A stretch of 57,834 bases of DNA from Calidithermus chliarophilus DSM 9957 (GTDB lineage: Bacteria > Deinococcota > Deinococci > Deinococcales > Thermaceae). Below the pieces are notes generated by a model. It did no database searches, had not been told where the DNA came from, and saw nothing but the letters and a program-made list of their open reading frames with translations. The translations under genes were made by a program, and so were the position numbers. This document shows positions 52,825-57,834 of the stretch, one piece after another (the first letter of the stretch is position 1; each line of letters opens with the position of its first letter). The stretch lies in the NCBI RefSeq assembly GCF_000430045.1, contig NZ_KE387023.1, positions 77,027 to 134,860 on the forward strand. Direction: 5' to 3'.

Positions 52825-52828
<4 letters not shown>
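52352..52828 (+). CDS. trmL: TrmL, tRNA (cytidine/uridine-34-2'-O)-methyltransferase
   Basis: Methylates the 2'-OH of the wobble nucleotide in certain leucine tRNAs. The 158-aa SPOUT protein has RVVLYQPDIPQNTGNIARTC, LHLVRPFGFRW, YLLFGPETRGLPDEVL and the knotted SAM site PMPGPVRSLNLSVAVGIGLF. The length is typical. I chose ATG 52352 over the in-frame ATG 52310 because the family starts at MLRVVLYQPDIPQNTGN and GTGGAGG lies just upstream. The gene runs up to repeat copy G; its last codons (GVSGEG) may derive from it. Confidence 0.93.
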
Positions 52829-54182
<1,354 letters not shown>

Positions 54183-54233
54183 TCAGGCGGTGGTCAGTTG
54201 CGCCACCCATACTCAGCTCGACAGGAGGTGTTC

Positions 54234-54773
54234 ATGGCTACGCCCAACAAGACCGAAGCGGCCAGCCTGCGCTCGAGGGTCAAGCGCTCCGCCGCGACCA
54301 AGAAGGACCAGATCCTCGCGCTCTACCTCTCCGGCGTGTCCGAAGTGGAGGACCTTGCCATGATCACCGGGACGCGCTCGAGCTACGTGGGCACGGTGCT
54401 GCAGCAGGCGGGCCTGCTGGCGGGCTATTACGACCTCTACACCTCGACCGCCCACCCCATGAACGTCTACTCCAAGTACTTCGCCAACCAGCTCGGCTTC
54501 AAGGACGAGGCCACCGCGCGGCGCAGCGTCGAGCAGATCGACCGGCTCTACCGCCAGTTCGGCCTCGGGCAGGACCGCGCGGGGCAGCACCACGCCATGC
54601 TCATGGCCCTGACCATGTTCAACCGCGCCCGCTGGACCGGCAAGGGCCGCGAGGCCGACGTCTACCGCCGCTGGCTGCTGGAGCGGCTGCTGGAAGCGGG
54701 GCCGCTCGACGAGGGCGAGACACCCGCCGACTCCGACAACCTCCCCGAGGTCCTGCCCGCCCTCATTCCTTAG
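54234..54773 (+). CDS. unrecognised HTH-like protein between lysK and lysJ
   Basis: A 179-aa protein with a strong AGGAGGT ribosome binding site before ATG 54234. Residues about 20-65, [20 protein letters not shown] followed by [20 protein letters not shown], read as a helix-turn-helix of the resolvase or sigma-like type. The rest has long helices with [20 protein letters not shown] and [18 protein letters not shown] do not recognise a named family. It could be a regulator or a DNA-binding protein peculiar to Thermaceae. It converges with lysJ and overlaps it by 11 bases. The GC content and codon use are ordinary. Confidence 0.75.
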   Translation: MATPNKTEAASLRSRVKRSAATKKDQILALYLSGVSEVEDLAMITGTRSSYVGTVLQQAGLLAGYYDLYTSTAHPMNVYSKYFANQLGFKDEATARRSVEQIDRLYRQFGLGQDRAGQHHAMLMALTMFNRARWTGKGREADVYRRWLLERLLEAGPLDEGETPADSDNLPEVLPALIP

Positions 54774-55950
54774 GGCTCCAGGCCAGCACCTCGCGCACGG
54801 CCTCCACGACGCGCTCGAGGTCGACTTTTTCGATGACCAGGGGCGGCAGGAAGCGGATGACGGTGGGGCCGGCCTGCAGGGTGAGCACGCGGTGCTGGTG
54901 CTCGAGGCGGTGGATGTAGGGCGCGCTCTTCTCCTTGAGCTCCATGCCGATCATCAGGCCCAGGCCGCGCACCTCGCGCACCTTGGGCGAGCCGATGGCC
55001 CGCAGCTGCTCCACGAACCACGGGCCCAGCTCGGCGGCCCGCTCCCACAGGCGGGTGTGCTCGAGGTAGCGGATCGCCGCGACCCCGGCGGCCATCGCCA
55101 GCGGGTTGCCGCCGAAGGTGGTGCCGTGCCCGCCCTTGGGCATCTTGTCGGCCACCGCGTCGGTCATGACCATGCAGCCGATGGGCACGCCTCCGCCCAG
55201 CGCCTTGGCCATGGTGATCATGTCGGGCACGACGCCGAAGTGCTCGAAGGCCCAGCGCTTGCCGGTGCGGCCCATGCCGGTCTGGATCTCGTCGAGGATC
55301 AGCAGGCAGCCGCGCTCGGAGGTGACCTGGCGCGCCGCCTGGATGAACTCGGGCGTGGCCGGGCGCACCCCGCCCTCACCCTGGACGGGCTCGAGGAAGA
55401 CCGCCGCCGTGTTCTCGTCCACCGCATTCCTCAGGGCCTCGACGTCGTTGTAGGGGATGAACACCACGTCGTGGCCGTAGGGGCCGAAGGGCTCGCGGTA
55501 CTTGGGCTCGTACGACAGCGCCACCGCGCCCAGGGTACGGCCCGAGAAGCCGCGCATGGCCGCCACGAACTTGCGCTTGCCCGTCGCCATCATGGCGAAC
55601 TTGAGCGCCGCCTCGTTGGCCTCGGTGCCCGAGTTGCAGGGGAACACCCGCCGCAAGGAAGGGGGCAGGATGCCGGTGATGGCCGCGTAGAACTCGGCCC
55701 GCTTGTCGTTGGGCAGGGTCTGGGGCATCACCATCAGCGTGGCCGCCTGCCGCTGCACGGCCTCGACCACGTAGGGGTTGGAGTGCCCCAGGTTGGCCAC
55801 CCCGTAGCCGCCCACGCAGTCGATGTATTCGTTGCCCTCGCTGTCCCACACGCGGGCACCCTCGCCCCGCACGATCACCACGTCGTGCTTGTTGTACACG
55901 CCGGAGTCGTGGGCCTTCTCCACCTCGAGCCAGTTCAGCGTGCTTTGCAT
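54763..55950 (-). CDS. lysJ: LysJ, [LysW]-aminoadipate semialdehyde/glutamate semialdehyde transaminase
   Basis: PLP aminotransferase that makes LysW-gamma-lysine from its semialdehyde; in this phylum it may also serve ornithine synthesis. The 395-aa class III enzyme has [63 protein letters not shown] Lys in [20 protein letters not shown], and [19 protein letters not shown]. The start is ATG 55950 with GGAGGG upstream. Its leader contains a 14-codon ORF and an intrinsic terminator (55979-56011), as in an attenuator. Confidence 0.93.
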   Translation of the reverse strand: MQSTLNWLEVEKAHDSGVYNKHDVVIVRGEGARVWDSEGNEYIDCVGGYGVANLGHSNPYVVEAVQRQAATLMVMPQTLPNDKRAEFYAAITGILPPSLRRVFPCNSGTEANEAALKFAMMATGKRKFVAAMRGFSGRTLGAVALSYEPKYREPFGPYGHDVVFIPYNDVEALRNAVDENTAAVFLEPVQGEGGVRPATPEFIQAARQVTSERGCLLILDEIQTGMGRTGKRWAFEHFGVVPDMITMAKALGGGVPIGCMVMTDAVADKMPKGGHGTTFGGNPLAMAAGVAAIRYLEHTRLWERAAELGPWFVEQLRAIGSPKVREVRGLGLMIGMELKEKSAPYIHRLEHQHRVLTLQAGPTVIRFLPPLVIEKVDLERVVEAVREVLAWSPKE

Positions 55951-55978
55951 GGTCCCTCCATTCTACGTTCGCCTCCCC

Positions 55979-56011
55979 AAACAAAAACCCGGCCCACGCG
56001 AAAGGGCCGGG
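55979..56011 (-). terminator. intrinsic terminator in the lysJ leader
   Basis: On the minus strand CCCGGCCC (plus 56004-56011) pairs with GGGCCGGG (plus 55988-55995) around an eight-base loop, followed by the T-rich run TTTTTGTTT (plus 55979-55987). It lies between the lysJ promoter and its start codon, and no upstream gene on that strand ends here. This is the geometry of transcription attenuation. Confidence 0.8.
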
Positions 56012-56035
56012 AGCAGGGTTCGAAGCCTATAGGGC

Positions 56036-56080
56036 CTAACCCACCTCCCGTTGCACAGGTTTGCGCGAAGACGCGAACAT
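56036..56080 (-). CDS. 14-aa leader peptide of lysJ
   Basis: The ORF reads MFASSRKPVQREVG and ends at TAG. It starts seven bases after a -10-like TAGCCT, with TTGACA 18 bases further upstream, so translation would begin on a leaderless transcript. It contains two Arg codons and one Lys codon. A stem GGGTT/AACCC overlaps its stop and precedes the terminator. Leader-peptide attenuation of a lysine gene cluster has been reported in T. thermophilus, to my recollection. Here the fit is by position and structure only. Confidence 0.55.
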   Translation of the reverse strand: MFASSRKPVQREVG

Positions 56081-56087
56081 CGGGGTC

Positions 56088-56117
56088 AGGCTACCGTCTG
56101 GCTTTCGGCCCTGTCAA
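56088..56117 (-). promoter_or_regulatory. lysJ leader promoter
   Basis: TTGACA (plus 56112-56117 as TGTCAA) and TAGCCT (plus 56088-56093 as AGGCTA) are 18 bases apart on the minus strand. The start point would lie at or next to the leader peptide ATG at 56080. Divergent on the plus strand, GATAAT (56123-56128) stands ten bases before the glycerate kinase ATG, so both promoters share this short region. Confidence 0.65.
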
Positions 56118-56138
56118 CCCCGGATAATCGAGCCGTTC

Positions 56139-57404
56139 ATGCGCGAGAAGCTGCTCGAGTCCTTCCGCTTCGCCCTGGAGGCCACCCACCCCTACCGCCT
56201 GGCCCGCCAGGCGCTGCCCGAGGCCCCGCCCACCCACGTGCTGGCGCTGGGGAAGGCGGCCTTCCCGATGCTCGAGGCCGTCAGCGAGGCTTACGGGGAG
56301 TTGCCGGGCCTGGGCGTCACGCGCTACGGGCACCTCGAGCCCGGCGCCCGCCTTCCGGGGTTCGAGTTGCTCGAGGCGGGCCACCCCGTGCCCGACGAGA
56401 GGAGCCTGCTCGCGGGGGAACGGGTGCTCGAGTTCGTGGGGCGGCTCTCCCCCACCGACCACCTGCTGGTGCTGATCTCGGGCGGCGGGAGCGCTTTGGT
56501 GAGCGCCCCCTGGGGGATTTCGGGCGAGGAGAAGCGGGCGCTCAGCCGGGCGTTGCTGGCCTCGGGGGCCGACATCCGGGAGGTCAACGCGGTGCGCAAG
56601 CACCTCTCGAGGCTCAAGGGCGGGCGCCTGGCCGCGGCGACCCGGGCCCGCGTCAGCAGCCTGCTGCTCTCCGACGTGCCCGGCGACGACCCCTCGGTGA
56701 TCGCCTCCGGGCCCACCGTGCCCGACCCCAGCACCTTTGCCGAAGCGCTGGAGGTGCTGGAGCGCTACGGCATCGAGAGCCCGGCCCGCGAGCACCTCGA
56801 GCGCGGCGCGCGCGGCGAGCTTCCCGAGACCCCCAAACCCGGCGACCCCGTGTTCGGGCGGGTGGAGAACCGGCTCATCGGGGCGGCGCGGCACCTGTTG
56901 GGGGCCGCCAAAAGCTACTGGGAGGGGCAGGGCTACCGCGTGCTGGTCCTCTCCGACCGCTTCGTGGGCGAGGCCCGCGAGCTGGCCCGCTTCCACGCGG
57001 CGATGGTGCAGAGCATCCGCGAGACCCGCCGGCCGGTCGCGCCGCCGGTGGTGTTGCTCTCGGGGGGTGAGGCCGGGGTGACGGTCAGGGGTACGGGCAA
57101 AGGGGGACGTAACCAGGAGTTTTTGCTGTGGCTGGCCTACTTCCTGGGCGAGCGCGGGGTGTGGGGCATGGCCTGCGACTCCGACGGCATCGACGGGAAC
57201 ACCGAGGCGGCGGGGGCGGTAATTCACCCCGGTTCGCTGAGCGAGGAGCGGCTCGATACGGGGGGTAGCGGTTCGCGCCTCGAGGCCAAACAGCACCTCG
57301 CCAACAACGACGCCTACGGCTTTTTCAAAGCCCACGACGGCTTGGTGATCACCGGCCCCACCCAGAACAACCTCAACGACTACCGGGCGATTGTTGTCGA
57401 GTGA
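56139..57404 (+). CDS. glycerate 2-kinase (MOFRL/GckA type)
   Basis: Phosphorylates D-glycerate to 2-phosphoglycerate, feeding glycolysis. The 421-aa protein has THVLALGKAAFPMLEAVSEA, VLISGGGSALVSAPWGISG, VRKHLSRLKGGRLAAATRAR, LLLSDVPGDDPSVIASGPTV and the MOFRL domain with VVLLSGGEAGVTVRGTGKGG, RNQEFLLWLAYFLGERG and DSDGIDGNTEAAGAVI. The start ATG 56139 has GATAAT ten bases upstream and no Shine-Dalgarno. The longer frame to 56061 enters the lysJ leader. The stop is followed by a 430-base hairpin-rich stretch. Confidence 0.93.
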   Translation: MREKLLESFRFALEATHPYRLARQALPEAPPTHVLALGKAAFPMLEAVSEAYGELPGLGVTRYGHLEPGARLPGFELLEAGHPVPDERSLLAGERVLEFVGRLSPTDHLLVLISGGGSALVSAPWGISGEEKRALSRALLASGADIREVNAVRKHLSRLKGGRLAAATRARVSSLLLSDVPGDDPSVIASGPTVPDPSTFAEALEVLERYGIESPAREHLERGARGELPETPKPGDPVFGRVENRLIGAARHLLGAAKSYWEGQGYRVLVLSDRFVGEARELARFHAAMVQSIRETRRPVAPPVVLLSGGEAGVTVRGTGKGGRNQEFLLWLAYFLGERGVWGMACDSDGIDGNTEAAGAVIHPGSLSEERLDTGGSGSRLEAKQHLANNDAYGFFKAHDGLVITGPTQNNLNDYRAIVVE

Positions 57405-57803
57405 CGCTCTTCCCGGATGGTGGGAGTGGGGACCGGTGTGGGGTGCTTTGGTTTGGTGTCCCCCGCTCCGCCGTCGGGGGAGCGAGGGGGAGGCCATTCC
57501 ACGTGGCGAGGGCATCGCAGTACGCGATCCGGCATACGCCGGAAACCTGCTCCCCCTGGCGGCCCCCGAGGGACTCGCGGGCATGCCGCCGGGCCTCAGT
57601 GCCCGCGTACGCGGGGGTGCGGGCCGCACCTTGACCCGGCGGCATGCTCGTCTGCGCCACCCCGCCCACCCCCTCCCCCGTGAGCCGCATAGTCACGACT
57701 GGGGCACGGCAGCGACCACCGAGCGCCCGTCCACGGGGAAGTGGGGCTGTAGTTGGCTTACAGGCCGGGCACAACCCCAGTGGATGATTTATCCCAATAG
57801 GGC
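57405..57803. other. hairpin-rich non-coding stretch, possible structured RNA or element remnant
   Basis: No convincing gene. A 13-bp inverted repeat, GCATGCCGCCGGG (57581-57593) and CCCGGCGGCATGC (57635-57647), encloses two hairpins: the palindrome CCCGCGTACGCGGG (57602-57615) and GGTGCG/CGCACC (57616-57630). Upstream are ATCGC/GCGAT around 57508-57524, CCGGCATACGCCGG (about 57530-57543) and CGCTCC/GGAGCG near 57470. Together they would fold as a three-way junction with side hairpins. A minus-strand open frame (57373-57774) has unusual codon use and overlaps the end of the glycerate kinase gene, so I do not call it as a gene. A cryptic ncRNA or the end of a decayed transposon is possible. 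Confidence 0.45.
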
Positions 57804-57834
57804 GTTCAGCTATCGGCTATCAGCTATGGGCTAT
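57804..57834. repeat. composite repeat copy H, cut by the window end
   Basis: GTTCAGCTATCGGCTATCAG and following CTATGGGCTAT units, the GTCGATAG/GCTATC-type module, start here and run off the end of the window. The orientation and other modules cannot be judged. Confidence 0.5.

Noticed and set aside
56011-56030. A tRNA, suggested by GGTTCGAAGCC near 56018
   Set aside because: No acceptor, D or anticodon stems can be drawn around it; the sequence belongs to the lysJ leader.
57373-57774. A 133-aa minus-strand gene in the last stretch
   Set aside because: It overlaps the 3' end of the glycerate kinase gene, is full of Pro, Arg, Gly and Thr and coincides with strong hairpins; no family resemblance was seen.

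Overview
The window is GC-rich chromosomal DNA from a member of the Deinococcus-Thermus phylum, most likely Thermaceae of the Meiothermus/Calidithermus type. I infer this from the T. thermophilus-like TrmI, the LysW-type lysine genes lysJ and lysK, repeated leaderless promoters with a -10 box 6-10 nt before the start codon, a very high density of the hexamer CTCGAG, and family resemblances in SufBCD, PyrE and PyrF. No rRNA, tRNA or CRISPR array was seen. Assignments come from reading motifs, not from database searches.

Layout. 1-816: 3' part of an unrecognised gene. 1284-7231: iron-sulfur assembly operon sufC-sufB-sufD-Rieske protein-sufS-sufU. 7246-9978: a compact RiPP-like locus with a PqqD-type leader-binding protein, an HprK-like kinase, a nucleotidyltransferase fused to a lasso-type B2 leader peptidase, and an unlisted 49-aa precursor-like peptide (9829-9978) whose leader has the full YxxPxLxxxGxxxxxT signature. 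No cyclase gene is present. 10056-17198: a surface/secretion-like cassette with a beta-helix lipoprotein, three tandem tail-collar (MdpB-like) proteins, a Tat-type binding protein, a GNAT, a DUF6916-like protein and a second lipoprotein homologous to the start of the first. 17195-25475: ABC exporter, TrmI, an alpha/beta hydrolase, a LacI regulator divergent from a 69-aa small protein, and the PEP synthase/PpsR pair. 25560-29480: oxidoreductase, two regulators, small alpha-beta proteins and 3-methyladenine glycosylase I.

29455-40987 is an 11-gene minus-strand myo-inositol operon: binding protein, permease, ATPase, a second Gfo/Idh dehydrogenase, iolD, iolE, iolC, aldolase, iolG, iolB and, last, a DeoR regulator. 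Its promoter at 41107-41136 carries repeated GGTTTCGT boxes. The products would be malonate semialdehyde and DHAP; iolA is not in the window. 41466-57404 holds gpsA, a SpoIIM-like membrane protein, a solo TnpB, pyrE, an ADP-ribosylglycohydrolase, a radical SAM protein, small proteins, pyrF, an OsmC-like protein, a GGDEF protein, trmL, lysK, an HTH-like protein, lysJ and glycerate 2-kinase. lysJ is preceded by a leaderless leader peptide and an intrinsic terminator, a likely attenuator. The last 430 bases have no clear gene but are rich in hairpins.

A composite dispersed repeat recurs between genes at about 0.83, 5.0, 19.9, 35.1, 41.2, 45.7, 49.7, 52.8 and 57.8 kb. Its modules keep a fixed order: GTCGATAG-type repeats, ACGTCGTACG, AAACGC-type heptamers, two GC-rich palindromes, and GGTCAGCC/GCTGA-type repeats. 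In some places it supplies the stop codon or terminal residues of the neighbouring protein.
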